Of a stretch of DNA of 39,989 nucleotides, positions 1 through 8,055 are shown piece after piece; within the stretch, counting starts at the first letter, position 1; the number at the start of each line of letters is the position of its first letter. The translations under genes and the position numbers were made by a program. The stretch is from an uncultured bacterium (lineage in GTDB: Bacteria > Bacillota > Clostridia > Oscillospirales > Oscillospiraceae), in the NCBI GenBank assembly GCA_949293245.1, contig CASFCS010000019.1:1-39989 (forward strand). Direction: 5' to 3'. Under the pieces are notes generated by a model. It made no database searches. It was not told the origin of the DNA and saw nothing but the letters and a program-made list of their open reading frames with translations.

Positions 1-1
1 C

Positions 2-1459
2 AAGGAGATCGAGCTGGAGGACCCCTTTGAGAACATGGGCGCCCAGCTGGTGAAGGAGGTCTCCACCAAGACCAACGACGTGGCCGGCGACGGCACCACC
101 ACCGCCACCCTGCTGGCCCAGGCCATCATCCGGGAGGGCCTGAAGAACCTGGCCGCCGGTGCCAACCCCATGGTCATGAAGAAGGGCATTGCCAAGGCCA
201 CCGAGGTGGCCATCGGCCAGATCAAGGATAACTCCAAGCCTGTCAACGGCTCCGCCGACATCGCCCGGGTAGGCGCTATCTCCTCCGGGGACGAGACCAT
301 CGGCCAGCTCATCGCCGACGCCATGGAGAAGGTGAGCCACGACGGCGTCATCACCGTGGAGGAGTCCAAGACCGCCGAGACCTACAGCGAGGTCGTGGAG
401 GGCATGCAGCTGGACCGGGGCTATATCACCCCCTATATGGTCACCGACACCGAGAAGATGGAGGCCGTCATGGACGACTCCCTGCTGCTCATCACCGATA
501 AGAAGGTGTCCAACATCCAGGAGCTGCTGCCCATTCTGGAGCAGGTCATGCAGACCGGCAAGCGTCTGACCATCATCGCCGAGGACGTGGAGGGCGACGC
601 TTTGTCCACCCTGATCGTCAACAAGCTCCGGGGCACCCTGAACGTGGTGTGCATCAAGGCCCCCGGCTTCGGCGACCGCCGCAAGGAGATGCTGGAGGAT
701 ATCGCCATCCTCACCGGCGGCACCGTGGTGTCCTCCGACATGGGCATGGACCTGAAGGAGACCACCCTGGATATGCTGGGCCACGCCCGCCAGGTGAAGG
801 TGTCCAAGGAGAGCACCATCATCGTGGACGGCTCCGGCGATGCCGAGGCCATCAAGGCCCGGGTCACTCAGATCCGCCACATGATCGAGACCACCACCTC
901 CGAGTACGACAAGGAGAAGTACCAGGAGCGGCTGGCCAAGCTGGCCGGCGGCGTGGCCATCATCCGGGTGGGCGCTGCCACCGAGGCCGAGATGAAGGAG
1001 AAGAAGCTGCGCATTGAGGACGCCCTGAACGCCACCCGCGCCGCTGTGGAAGAGGGCATCGTGGCCGGCGGCGGCACCGCCTACGTCAACGCCATCGCCG
1101 CTGTGGAGAAGCTGGTGGAGGAGCTGGAGGGCGATGAGAAGACCGGCGCCCGCATCATTGCCAAGGCCCTGGCCGAGCCCATGAAGCAGATCGCCGCCAA
1201 CGCCGGCATCGACGGCTCCGTGGTGCTGGAGAAGGTGAAGAGCGCCGGTGAGACCGGCTACGGCTTCGACGCCTACAAGGAGACCTACTGCGACATGATG
1301 TCTGCCGGCATCGTGGACCCCACCAAGGTCACCCGCTCCGCTCTGGAGAACGCCTCCTCCGTGGCTGCCATCCTGCTGACCACCGAGTCCCTGGTGGCCG
1401 ACAAGCCCGAGCCCCCCGCTCCCGCTGCGGGCGCCCCGGACATGGGCGGCATGTATTAA
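2..1459 (+). CDS. groL: Chaperonin GroEL (Hsp60), 5'-truncated by window edge
   Basis: This is the large subunit of the ATP-driven GroEL/GroES folding chamber in the cytoplasm. The reading frame is open from base 2, so the true start lies upstream of the window; roughly the first 60 residues of the usual ~540 are missing. Family signatures are plain: the ATP-site segment [17 protein letters not shown] near the visible N-terminus, the apical segment [16 protein letters not shown], and [13 protein letters not shown] followed by [12 protein letters not shown] in the second intermediate/equatorial part. The C-terminus ends in the Gly-Met tail DMGGMY. groES would be expected just upstream. A strong terminator follows 17 bases after the stop. 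An almost exact copy of the last codons plus this terminator recurs about 245 bp downstream. Identity is certain; only the start is unseen. Confidence 0.98.
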   Translation, partial: KEIELEDPFENMGAQLVKEVSTKTNDVAGDGTTTATLLAQAIIREGLKNLAAGANPMVMKKGIAKATEVAIGQIKDNSKPVNGSADIARVGAISSGDETIGQLIADAMEKVSHDGVITVEESKTAETYSEVVEGMQLDRGYITPYMVTDTEKMEAVMDDSLLLITDKKVSNIQELLPILEQVMQTGKRLTIIAEDVEGDALSTLIVNKLRGTLNVVCIKAPGFGDRRKEMLEDIAILTGGTVVSSDMGMDLKETTLDMLGHARQVKVSKESTIIVDGSGDAEAIKARVTQIRHMIETTTSEYDKEKYQERLAKLAGGVAIIRVGAATEAEMKEKKLRIEDALNATRAAVEEGIVAGGGTAYVNAIAAVEKLVEELEGDEKTGARIIAKALAEPMKQIAANAGIDGSVVLEKVKSAGETGYGFDAYKETYCDMMSAGIVDPTKVTRSALENASSVAAILLTTESLVADKPEPPAPAAGAPDMGGMY

Positions 1460-1476
1460 GAAACGCCATCACGAAA

Positions 1477-1507
1477 GCCCGCAGGCCACCGGCCTGCGGG
1501 CTTTTTT
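1477..1507 (+). terminator. Rho-independent terminator of groL
   Basis: An 11-bp perfect stem (GCCCGCAGGCC / GGCCTGCGGGC) with a 3-base loop is followed by six T. It lies 17 bases after the groL stop codon. Confidence 0.95.
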
Positions 1508-1650
1508 GCCCTCGGGCTTGTCGGCCCTGAGATGGGGCCCCCGGCCAGACCCAGCCCAACGGGCGGTCTGGTTGGGGAAAGGCGGAGCGGCGCAATGAGG
1601 GAGCTTTCGCCGCCAGGCGGAAGGGAGGGATATGGAGCGCGCGACGCCGC

Positions 1651-1751
1651 GCCCGAGCCCCCGCTCCCGCTGCGGGTGCCCCGGACATGGGCGGCATGTA
1701 CTAAGAAACGCCATCACGAAAGCCCGCAGGCCACCGGCCTGCGGGCTTTTT
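1651..1751 (+). repeat. Second copy of the groL 3' end plus terminator
   Basis: This ~101-bp stretch repeats bases 1405-1507 with one missing C and two substitutions. It still encodes the tail [14 protein letters not shown] followed by a stop (TAC TAA instead of TAT TAA), then the same spacer, hairpin (1722-1746) and T-run. No reading frame leads into it, so it is a relic rather than a gene. It is a direct repeat separated by ~143 bp of unrelated non-coding sequence. Likely origins are a tandem duplication with deletion, or the remains of a second groL gene. The duplicated hairpin probably still works as a back-up terminator. Confidence 0.9.
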
Positions 1752-1783
1752 CTCGGCAATTCGCCTTCCTTGCCGGGAATACG

Positions 1784-1817
1784 GATTGCCGCGCCAGTGT
1801 GCGCACTGGCTCGCAAT
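1784..1817. repeat. REP-like intergenic palindrome
   Basis: The inverted repeat has outer arms ATTGC / GCAAT and inner arms GCCAGTG / CACTGGC around a TGCG loop, with a small internal mismatch. From memory, short elements ending in 'CGCAATGACA' are scattered in intergenic regions of related gut Clostridia; I cannot check copy number here. It sits between groL and the convergent RHH gene, a typical place for such elements. Confidence 0.6.
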
Positions 1818-1861
1818 GACAGGCGCAAGATGTCAATTTTTACAACAGACCCTTGCCCTTT

Positions 1862-2065
1862 TTATTCAATATCCAGCTCCGGCGGCACGTCAATCTGGTC
1901 GGAGACGTACTTGCCGTTTTTCTTCCGCTGGCGGACACACTCGGTGAGGAGATACTCGATCTGGCCGTTCACCGAGCGGAAGTCGTCCTCCGCCCAGGCG
2001 GCGATGGCGGCGTAGAGCTTGGGGGACAGGCGCAGAGGCACCTGCTTCTTGCCGTCGGCGGCCAT
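1862..2065 (-). CDS. Small Arc-type ribbon-helix-helix DNA-binding protein
   Basis: A 67-residue protein. Residues about 8-45 match the ribbon-helix-helix pattern: a short strand ([10 protein letters not shown]), helix A ([11 protein letters not shown]), the RSVNGQ turn, then helix B ([14 protein letters not shown]). The tail is short and acidic. Such proteins bind DNA as dimers, usually as repressors of their own operon. The start ATG follows the stop of the upstream SPFH gene by a single base (TGA-G-ATG), so the two are co-transcribed and probably translationally coupled. I infer that it regulates this two-gene unit by binding the phased ATATC sites in its promoter. The alternative, an antitoxin role, has no support because the partner does not look like a toxin. 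Confidence 0.85.
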   Translation of the reverse strand: MAADGKKQVPLRLSPKLYAAIAAWAEDDFRSVNGQIEYLLTECVRQRKKNGKYVSDQIDVPPELDIE

Positions 2066-2066
2066 C

Positions 2067-3074
2067 TCAGTACAGGCTGCCGGAGTTCACCACCGGCTGG
2101 GCGTCCCGGTTGCCGCACAGGACCACCAGGAGGTTGGACACCATGGCCGCCTTGCGCTCCTCGTCCAGCTCCACCACCTGCTTCTCGCTCAGCCGCTCCA
2201 GGGCCATCTCCACCATGCCTACGGCCCCGTCCACGATCATCTTCCGGGCATCGATGATGGCGCTGGCCTGCTGGCGCTGGAGCATGACAGCGGCGATCTC
2301 CGGGGCGTAGGCCAGGTAGGTGATGCGAGCCTCGATGATCTCCAGCCCGGCCTGGGCCACCTTCTCCTGGATCTTATCCTTGATGCGGGAGGCCACCACC
2401 TCGCTGGAGCCCCGGAGGCTCCCCTCGTCGGCAATGCCGTCCCCGGTGGTGTCCACATTGGGGGCCACGTCGTAGGGATAGATGCGCACAATATCCCGCA
2501 GGGCGCTGTCGCACTGGAGGGACAGGTACTCCTTGTAGTTGTCCACGTCAAACACCGCTTTGGCGGTATCCACCACCCGCCACATCACGGCGATGCCGAT
2601 CTCCACCGGGTTGCCCAGGCAGTCGTTGATCTTCTGCCGGTTGTTGTTGAGGGTCATGATCTTTAGGGAGATCTTTTTGCCTGCGGAATCCGCCTCCGCC
2701 TTGACAGCGTTTTTTCCGCCGTCCACGTCACCGCTCTGGTTGAGCCGGGTCTTGGCAGCAGGGTTAACCGCAGAGCAGAAGGGGTTGACAAAGTAAAAGC
2801 CCTCCCCCTTCAGGGTACCTACGTACTTGCCGAACAGGGTGAGCACCAGGGCCTCCTGGGGCTTGAGCACCTTCAGCCCGCACAGCAGGATCCACCCCAG
2901 GCACAGCCAGAGGATGCCCGCCGCCAGCACCGCCGTGGTCAGGGGGGTGGCGCCGGCGCTGTCCTCCTGCACCGCGGCCCAGATCACCCCGGCCACCGCC
3001 CCGGCGTAGAGCAGCAGAGTGAGCAGCAACATGGGCATGCCGCCTTTATGCCTGGTCAGACAGATCTCTTTCAT
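2067..3074 (-). CDS. SPFH / band 7 domain membrane protein
   Basis: A 335-residue membrane-anchored protein of the stomatin/prohibitin/flotillin superfamily, which forms large oligomers that organise membrane regions. Two hydrophobic segments lie near residues 14-35 and 44-68. The band 7 domain follows: [24 protein letters not shown], then the long mid-domain with the [23 protein letters not shown] strand and [22 protein letters not shown]. It ends with a conserved-looking [10 protein letters not shown] tail. The SD AAAGGAAG sits 7 bases before ATG 3074. It is the first gene of a two-gene unit with the RHH protein. The family assignment is firm; the cellular role is unknown. The absence of an NfeD-type partner sets it apart from the well-known slipin/NfeD operons. 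Confidence 0.9.
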   Translation of the reverse strand: MKEICLTRHKGGMPMLLLTLLLYAGAVAGVIWAAVQEDSAGATPLTTAVLAAGILWLCLGWILLCGLKVLKPQEALVLTLFGKYVGTLKGEGFYFVNPFCSAVNPAAKTRLNQSGDVDGGKNAVKAEADSAGKKISLKIMTLNNNRQKINDCLGNPVEIGIAVMWRVVDTAKAVFDVDNYKEYLSLQCDSALRDIVRIYPYDVAPNVDTTGDGIADEGSLRGSSEVVASRIKDKIQEKVAQAGLEIIEARITYLAYAPEIAAVMLQRQQASAIIDARKMIVDGAVGMVEMALERLSEKQVVELDEERKAAMVSNLLVVLCGNRDAQPVVNSGSLY

Positions 3075-3095
3075 ATAGCATCTTCCTTTCTATTT

Positions 3096-3123
3096 GATAT
3101 CAAAATAATATCACCAAAATATC
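3096..3123. promoter_or_regulatory. Candidate RHH operator: three ATATC sites, 11-bp phased
   Basis: ATATC occurs at 3097-3101, 3108-3112 and 3119-3123, exactly 11 bp apart, on one face of the helix. The first is inside a perfect palindrome TTTGATATCAAA. The array covers the -10 element and most of the spacer of the SPFH promoter. Tandem half-sites at near-helical spacing are what cooperative RHH repressors bind; the link to the downstream RHH gene is inference. Confidence 0.6.
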
Positions 3124-3133
3124 TTTTTGTCAA
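3105..3133 (-). promoter_or_regulatory. Sigma-A promoter of the SPFH-RHH operon
   Basis: Read on the minus strand: TTGACA (3133-3128), a 17-base spacer, then TATTAT (3110-3105). The start codon is about 30 bases further on. It overlaps the ATATC array. Confidence 0.85.
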
Positions 3134-3191
3134 GCCCGGATGAATTACCGCCAGAAAGGGGCTGCCGGGGCGCTCCCTTTTTAAGGAAAGT

Positions 3192-3219
3192 AGTGATTTC
3201 AAGGGAAATTGAAATCACT
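3192..3219. repeat. Perfect 11-bp inverted repeat
   Basis: AGTGATTTCAA and TTGAAATCACT flank a 6-base loop (GGGAAA). It lies between the SPFH promoter and the XRE gene terminator and has no T-run. It could be a small-protein binding site or a repeat relic. Confidence 0.5.
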
Positions 3220-3239
3220 TGGTGAATATGGACAAAAGC

Positions 3240-3274
3240 AAGGCTCCCTCTATCGTTATAAGAGAGGGAGCCTT
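3240..3274 (-). terminator. Terminator of the XRE gene
   Basis: A 12-bp perfect stem (AAGGCTCCCTCT / AGAGGGAGCCTT) with an 11-base loop. On the minus strand it is followed by GCTTTTG; on the plus strand by GTCCTTTT, so it may act in both directions. Confidence 0.75.
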
Positions 3275-3356
3275 GTCCTTTTGATGGCTACTCAGCATAG
3301 CTCGTATGTAATCTGCTTTGACAATTGGCTAACTTTACTATCGTTAGAAGTAATAT

Positions 3357-3965
3357 TTATCTTGTGACACGATGTTTGCACATTCCTGTTTTACCGCATT
3401 TGGGACAGGTCAATCTGCGTTTTGTAAAAGTATGATAGCTTTTTACATACTCATTCATGCTCGGAACAAAAAGTTCTTTACAATGAGGACACTCAAAATA
3501 GCCAGCCTTAATGTCAAGCATTGCGCCCGCTGCTATGCCCGCTACCGCCACTAAAACAGCACCCACAATCAATATGATTCGTACCACCGTAGGCAGGTCA
3601 ATATAGGATGCTATTACTATCAGGGCACATACAGCGATGGCCGTGATTGCGACGGTAATGATGCACAACGCCATTCTTTTCCTATTTTCTTCGTTTTCCT
3701 TCATCAAGTTCATCATGTTTCCCTCCGCTTTCTTTTGATAATCAGTTGAGGAAACCTTTTCACCCGAAAGCAGATCATTGACAGTAATGTCTAATGCCGC
3801 ACACAATGGTAGCATGAGCGAAACTTCGGGAAGCCCTTTTCCACACTCCCATTTGGAAATTGTTTTGTCGCTAATAGAAAGTGCGTCGGCAAGCTGCCTT
3901 TGAGTAAGGTTCCTTGATTTTCTTGATTCGGCTATAAATCTGCCGATTCGGATTTGATCCATCAT
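3357..3965 (-). CDS. XRE-family regulator with two membrane segments and a zinc ribbon
   Basis: A 202-residue protein. An HTH_3 domain occupies residues ~6-65 (LTQRQLADALSISDKTISKWE). A linker and two hydrophobic helices follow (about 99-120 and 127-150). The C-terminus has paired CxxC motifs, C159-x2-C162 and C187-x2-C190, which should hold one zinc. DNA-binding domain, membrane anchor and zinc ribbon together suggest a membrane-tethered transcription factor sensing an envelope or cytoplasmic signal; the ligand is unknown. The SD AAAGGAG serves either of two adjacent ATGs (3965 or 3962); the second has the better spacing. The gene is visibly AT-richer than everything around it and uses A/T-ending codons, a sign of recent transfer. 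It stands alone, with its own terminator. Confidence 0.88.
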   Translation of the reverse strand: MMDQIRIGRFIAESRKSRNLTQRQLADALSISDKTISKWECGKGLPEVSLMLPLCAALDITVNDLLSGEKVSSTDYQKKAEGNMMNLMKENEENRKRMALCIITVAITAIAVCALIVIASYIDLPTVVRIILIVGAVLVAVAGIAAGAMLDIKAGYFECPHCKELFVPSMNEYVKSYHTFTKRRLTCPKCGKTGMCKHRVTR

Positions 3966-4214
3966 GTATTCTCCTTTCTGCTTGCATTGTAGAGAATCAG
4001 GAACTTAATTGCCACACACGGAGCGTAGAGTTTTGAATATCTACGGAGCATAGACTGGTATTTCAATAATCATTTTAGAATATGAAAGTGTCTTTGGCAA
4101 GGTACGGTAAGCCATCCAGCACAGCTACTCTCCAGGCAAGTCCGCTATTGGGTGAAACCGACGGAGCTTGGCTCATCACTACATATCTTGAAAAGGGACC
4201 CGGGGCGTTCCCTC
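3966..4214. other. AT-richer non-coding spacer upstream of the prfB promoter
   Basis: I see no convincing gene here. The AT-richer composition of the XRE gene continues to about 4200. One direct repeat is present: ACGGAGCGTAGA near 4018 and ACGGAGCATAGA near 4043, 25 bp apart. A 77-codon open frame from 4082 runs over the prfB promoter and is not credible as a gene. Confidence 0.5.
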
Positions 4215-4243
4215 TTTACAACCCGGGGGGATTTCGGTATAAT
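4215..4243 (+). promoter_or_regulatory. Sigma-A promoter of prfB
   Basis: TTTACA (4215-4220), a 17-base spacer, then TATAAT (4238-4243). The start codon is ~90 bases downstream, giving a GC-rich leader. Confidence 0.85.
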
Positions 4244-4333
4244 AATTTATACTGCACATTTCCGGCAGACCGGCCGCCTGCGGGGCGGCGGGGCGGGGGT
4301 GCGGCTCAATTTTGAAATGAAAGTGGTTTCGAT

Positions 4334-5455
4334 ATGCTGCAATACGACGAGTACAAGGTCAAGCTCAATAACCTGCGCCCCGACCTGGAGGACCTGGCAA
4401 AGGCCCTGGACCTGGAGAGCGCCGAGCGGGAGCTGGACATGCTTCAGGCCCAGTCCGCCGCCCCCGGCTTCTGGGACGACCTGGAAAAGGCCCAGAAGGT
4501 CCAGCAGCGCATCCGCCGCCTGGAGAACAAGGTGGAGTCCCAGCGCAAGCGGGAGAGCAGCTGGGACGACCTGATGGCCATGTGCGAGATGGGCAGCGAG
4601 TTTGAGGACGAGTCCCTTCTGCCCGAGCTGGAGGAGGGCTTTGCCCACCTGACGGCGGACATGGAGTCCGCCCGGCTCCAGACCCTCCTCACCGGGGAAT
4701 ACGACAGCTCCAACGTGATCCTCACCATCCACCCCGGCGCCGGGGGCACCGAGGCCCAGGACTGGGCCCAGATGCTCTACCGGATGTACACCCGGTGGGC
4801 CGAGCGCCACGGGTGCACCTACCAGATCATGGACTACCAGGAGGGGGACGAGGCAGGCATCAAGTCCGCCACCATTATGGTAGAGGGGGAGAACGTGTAC
4901 GGCTACCTGAAGGGGGAGCACGGCGTCCACCGGCTGGTGCGGGTGTCCCCCTTTGACGCCAACGCCCGGCGGCAGACCTCCTTCGCCTCGGTGGAGGTGA
5001 TGCCCGACCTGCCCGAGGACGCGGACGTGGAGATCCGGGAGGAGGACATCGAGATGCAGGTCTACCGGGCCTCCGGCGCCGGCGGCCAGCACATCAACAA
5101 GACCTCCTCCGCCGTCCGCCTGACCCACATCCCCACGGGCATCGTGGTGGCCAGCCAGCAGGAGCGCAGCCAGTTCCAGAACAAGGACAACTGTATGAAG
5201 ATGCTGCGGGCCAAGCTGGTGGAGCTGCAGATGCAGGAGAAGGCCGCCAAGATCTCCGATTTGAAGGGGGTCCAGCTGAAGATCGAGTGGGGCAGCCAGA
5301 TCCGCTCCTACGTGTTCATGCCCTACCAGCTGGTGAAGGACAACCGCACCGCCTACGAGACCAGCAACATAAGCGGCGTGATGGACGGGGATCTGGACGG
5401 ATTCATCAACGCCTACCTCACCGCCCAGGCCACAGGGAACTGGGCCACCAAGTAA
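4334..5455 (+). CDS. prfB: Peptide chain release factor 2, no programmed frameshift
   Basis: RF2 reads UGA and UAA stop codons and triggers peptide release in the ribosome. The 373-residue protein carries the RF2 stop-reading tripeptide SPF at 205-207 and the GGQ catalytic motif at 250-252 (ASGAGGQHINKTSSAVRL), the same numbering as in E. coli, which supports the chosen ATG. The helical N-terminal domain (LNNLRPDLEDLAKAL onward) is intact. In most bacteria prfB has an in-frame UGA with a +1 shift near codon 26; here the frame is continuous, so that autoregulatory circuit is absent. The SD is poor (GAAAGTGG), so initiation may be modest. The gene has its own promoter and terminator. Confidence 0.97.
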   Translation: MLQYDEYKVKLNNLRPDLEDLAKALDLESAERELDMLQAQSAAPGFWDDLEKAQKVQQRIRRLENKVESQRKRESSWDDLMAMCEMGSEFEDESLLPELEEGFAHLTADMESARLQTLLTGEYDSSNVILTIHPGAGGTEAQDWAQMLYRMYTRWAERHGCTYQIMDYQEGDEAGIKSATIMVEGENVYGYLKGEHGVHRLVRVSPFDANARRQTSFASVEVMPDLPEDADVEIREEDIEMQVYRASGAGGQHINKTSSAVRLTHIPTGIVVASQQERSQFQNKDNCMKMLRAKLVELQMQEKAAKISDLKGVQLKIEWGSQIRSYVFMPYQLVKDNRTAYETSNISGVMDGDLDGFINAYLTAQATGNWATK

Positions 5456-5474
5456 GCGGAAGAATTTTACACGA

Positions 5475-5524
5475 AAAAATACCGTCGTCTGGCCTTACCG
5501 ACCGGACAGCGGTATTTTTATTTT
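5475..5524 (+). terminator. Terminator of prfB
   Basis: Outer stem AAAAATACCG / CGGTATTTTT with an inner GTC-GG pairing, ending in a T-rich tail (TTTTTATTTT). It begins 20 bases after the stop. Confidence 0.85.
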
Positions 5525-5696
5525 GGATTTGCTCCCTTTCCCCCAAAAGGGGAAGAGAAATTTTACAGTCTTTTTTCACAAAAGTCTCTCCACTTTTCCT
5601 GCTGGTATGGTACAGTATAGGTAGCCGCCCGCCCAAGGGCGGGCCCACTGCCGCCGGGCTCCCGGCGTATTTTAAAACAGAAAGGAAGAAGAAAGC

Positions 5697-7904
5697 ATGA
5701 GGCTGAAAAAAACCGCACTCTCCCTGCTGCTGACCCTGGCCATGGTGGTCTCCCTCTTTGTCCCCGCCCTGGCCGCTCAGACAGGGGACATCGTGGTGCT
5801 CTACACCAACGATGTGCACACCTACATTGACAAGACGGACGCCGTCACCTACTCCAAGGTGGCCGCCCTGAAGGACACCTTCGACAACGTTGTGCTGGTG
5901 GACGCGGGCGACGCCATCCAGGGCACCGCCTACGGCTCCATGGACAAGGGCGAGAGCATCATCAAGATGATGAACGCCGCGGGCTATGACCTGGCCACCC
6001 TGGGCAACCACGAGTTCGACTACGGCATGGCCGGCTGTATGCAGGCCATGGAGTGGGCCGACTTCCCCTATGTCTCGTGCAACTTCTATCACGAGAAGGA
6101 CGGGGTGGCCGGGGACACCGTGCTGGACAGCTACAAGGTCTTTGAGATGGCCGGGGTGAAGGTGGCCTTCGTGGGCATCACCACCCCCGAGTCCTTCACC
6201 AAGTCCACCCCCGCCTACTTCCAGGATGAAAATGGAAACTATATCTACGGCATTGCCGGCGGCACCGACGGCAGCGCCCTGTACGCCGCCGTGCAGAAGG
6301 CCATTGACGCCGCCTCCGCCGAGGCCGACTACGTCATCGCCCTGGGTCACCTGGGGGTGGACCCCTCCTCCCAGCCCTGGACCAGCGAGGAGGTCATTGC
6401 CAACACCACCGGCCTGGACGCCTTCATCGACGGCCACTCCCACTCCACTGTGGAGAGCCGGGCGGTGACCGACAAGGGGGGCAACACCGTGGTCCTCACC
6501 CAGACCGGCTCCTACCTGGACAGCGTGGGCAAGCTGACCATCTCCCCTGACGGCACCATCACCACCGAGCTCCTCTCCGGCGAGGACCTGGCCAACATCA
6601 CCCCCGACGCCGATGTAAAGGCCCTGGAGGAGAGCTGGATTGACCAGGTCAACACCGAGCTGGGGCAGGTCATCGGCTCCATCGACGACACCCTGGATAA
6701 CTACGACGCCGACGGCAACCGCCTGGTGCGCAAGCAGGAGACCAACACCGGCGACTTCGCCGCCGACGCCCTCTACTACCTCTTCGAGAGCATGGATCTG
6801 GATGTGGATGTGGCCATCATGAACGGCGGCGGCATCCGCAACGAGGCCATCACCGGGGACATCTCCTACCTCACCTGCAAGAGCATCCACACCTTCGGCA
6901 ACGTGGCCTGCCTCCAGACCGTCACCGGCCAGCAGCTGCTGGACGCCCTGGAGTGGGGCGCCAAGGACGCGGCGGTGGACGGCTCCATGGAGAGCGGCGG
7001 CTTCCTCCAGGTGTCCGGCCTGCGGTACACCATCAGCCTGCGCACCCCCTCCACCGTTCAGAAGGACGACAAGGGCGTGTGGACCGGCGGCCCCACCGGG
7101 GAGTACCGGGTGCGGGACGTGGAGATCCTCAACAAGGAAACCGGGGAGTATGAGCCCCTGGACCTGACTGCCAGCTACAACCTGGCGGGCTACAACTACA
7201 CCCTGCGGGACCTGGGCGACGGCTTTGCCATGTTCGACGGGGCCATCAATGTGGTGGACTACGTCATGGAGGACTACATGGTCCTGGCCAACTATGTCCA
7301 GTCCTTTGAGGGCGGCAAGGTCACCGGCTACAGCGATGTGAACGGCCAGGGCCGCATCACCCTGGACGACTCCTTCCTGGATGTGGCCGCCGACGCCTGG
7401 TACGCCCAGGCGGTGGACTATGTCACTGACCAGGGCATCTTTGCCGGCACCAGCGGCACCACCTTCAGCCCCAACCTGAACACCACCCGGGCCATGCTGG
7501 TGACGGTGCTCTACCGTATGTCCGGCAGCGACTACACCGGTGAGACCACCTTTGCCGACGTGCCCGCAGACACCTGGTATTCCGACGCCGTGGCCTGGGC
7601 CCAGGCCAACAAACTGGTCAACGGCCGCAGCAGCACCACCTTTGACCCCAACGGCGCCGTCACCCGCCAGGAGGCCGCCAAGATCATCTTCAACTATGTG
7701 AAGCTGATGGGCCTGCCTGCTGAGGCCACCGGCGACCTGTCCACCTTCAGCGACTGCGACGCCGTGGCCGACTGGGCCGTGGAGGGCATGAGCTGGGCCG
7801 TGGGCCTGGGGATCCTCCAGGGGATGCCGGGCAACCAGCTGGCCCCCGGCGGCACTGCCACCCGGGCCCAGGCCGCCACCATTCTGTGGCGCCTCATGGG
7901 CTGA
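5697..7904 (+). CDS. Secreted SLH-anchored 5'-nucleotidase / UDP-sugar hydrolase family protein
   Basis: A 735-residue surface enzyme that should hydrolyse extracellular nucleotides or related phosphoesters. A signal peptide (MRLKKTALSLLLTLAMVVSLFVPALA) is followed by a calcineurin-like metallophosphatase domain with the metal ligands D39-x-H41, D69-AG-D72, GNHE at 103-106 and DGHSHS at 245-250. The 5_nucleotid_C domain comes next (NTGDFAADAL, then MNGGGIRNEAITGDI). From about residue 559 to the end are three S-layer homology modules (for example DAWYAQAVDYVTDQGIFAG, TFSPNLNTTRAM), which bind pyruvylated wall polymer. The SD AAAGGAAG is 8 bases upstream. It is a single gene. The substrate could be AMP, UDP-sugar or cyclic nucleotide; the family call is firm, the exact substrate is not. 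Confidence 0.95.
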   Translation: MRLKKTALSLLLTLAMVVSLFVPALAAQTGDIVVLYTNDVHTYIDKTDAVTYSKVAALKDTFDNVVLVDAGDAIQGTAYGSMDKGESIIKMMNAAGYDLATLGNHEFDYGMAGCMQAMEWADFPYVSCNFYHEKDGVAGDTVLDSYKVFEMAGVKVAFVGITTPESFTKSTPAYFQDENGNYIYGIAGGTDGSALYAAVQKAIDAASAEADYVIALGHLGVDPSSQPWTSEEVIANTTGLDAFIDGHSHSTVESRAVTDKGGNTVVLTQTGSYLDSVGKLTISPDGTITTELLSGEDLANITPDADVKALEESWIDQVNTELGQVIGSIDDTLDNYDADGNRLVRKQETNTGDFAADALYYLFESMDLDVDVAIMNGGGIRNEAITGDISYLTCKSIHTFGNVACLQTVTGQQLLDALEWGAKDAAVDGSMESGGFLQVSGLRYTISLRTPSTVQKDDKGVWTGGPTGEYRVRDVEILNKETGEYEPLDLTASYNLAGYNYTLRDLGDGFAMFDGAINVVDYVMEDYMVLANYVQSFEGGKVTGYSDVNGQGRITLDDSFLDVAADAWYAQAVDYVTDQGIFAGTSGTTFSPNLNTTRAMLVTVLYRMSGSDYTGETTFADVPADTWYSDAVAWAQANKLVNGRSSTTFDPNGAVTRQEAAKIIFNYVKLMGLPAEATGDLSTFSDCDAVADWAVEGMSWAVGLGILQGMPGNQLAPGGTATRAQAATILWRLMG

Positions 7905-7945
7905 TACCGGGCTGTATACGTCTCCAATAGGCTCAAGCCGCAATC

Positions 7946-7977
7946 TCGCCCCCCGGAGAGTGTTCTCCGGGGGGCGA
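7946..7977 (+). terminator. Hairpin after the 5'-nucleotidase gene
   Basis: A 14-bp perfect stem (TCGCCCCCCGGAGA / TCTCCGGGGGGCGA) with loop GTGT. There is no T-run right after it, so it may mainly block 3' decay or depend on the next hairpin. Confidence 0.6.
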
Positions 7978-8014
7978 TGTGCGTTTGGGGGCGTGGGCGC
8001 CGCAGCCGGGCAGG

Positions 8015-8049
8015 AAAAAGCCGGGCCGCCCCAACAGGGGCGGCCCGGC
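8015..8049 (-). terminator. Terminator of the 8056-8472 gene
   Basis: A 13-bp perfect stem (GCCGGGCCGCCCC / GGGGCGGCCCGGC, loop AACA). On the minus strand it ends in CTTTTT, 6 bases beyond the stop codon. Confidence 0.88.
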
Positions 8050-8055
8050 CGGCTT

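Noticed and set aside
1532-2015. Open frames of 95 and 127 codons between groL and the RHH gene
   Set aside because: They run through the duplicated terminator and the REP-like palindrome; no SD and no conserved content.
1862-3074. Toxin-antitoxin pair suggested by the small RHH protein
   Set aside because: The partner is a 335-residue SPFH membrane protein, not a toxin, and the RHH gene is second and longer-linked to promoter control.
4082-4315. 77-codon plus-strand frame before prfB
   Set aside because: It covers the prfB promoter and leader, has no SD and no recognisable content.
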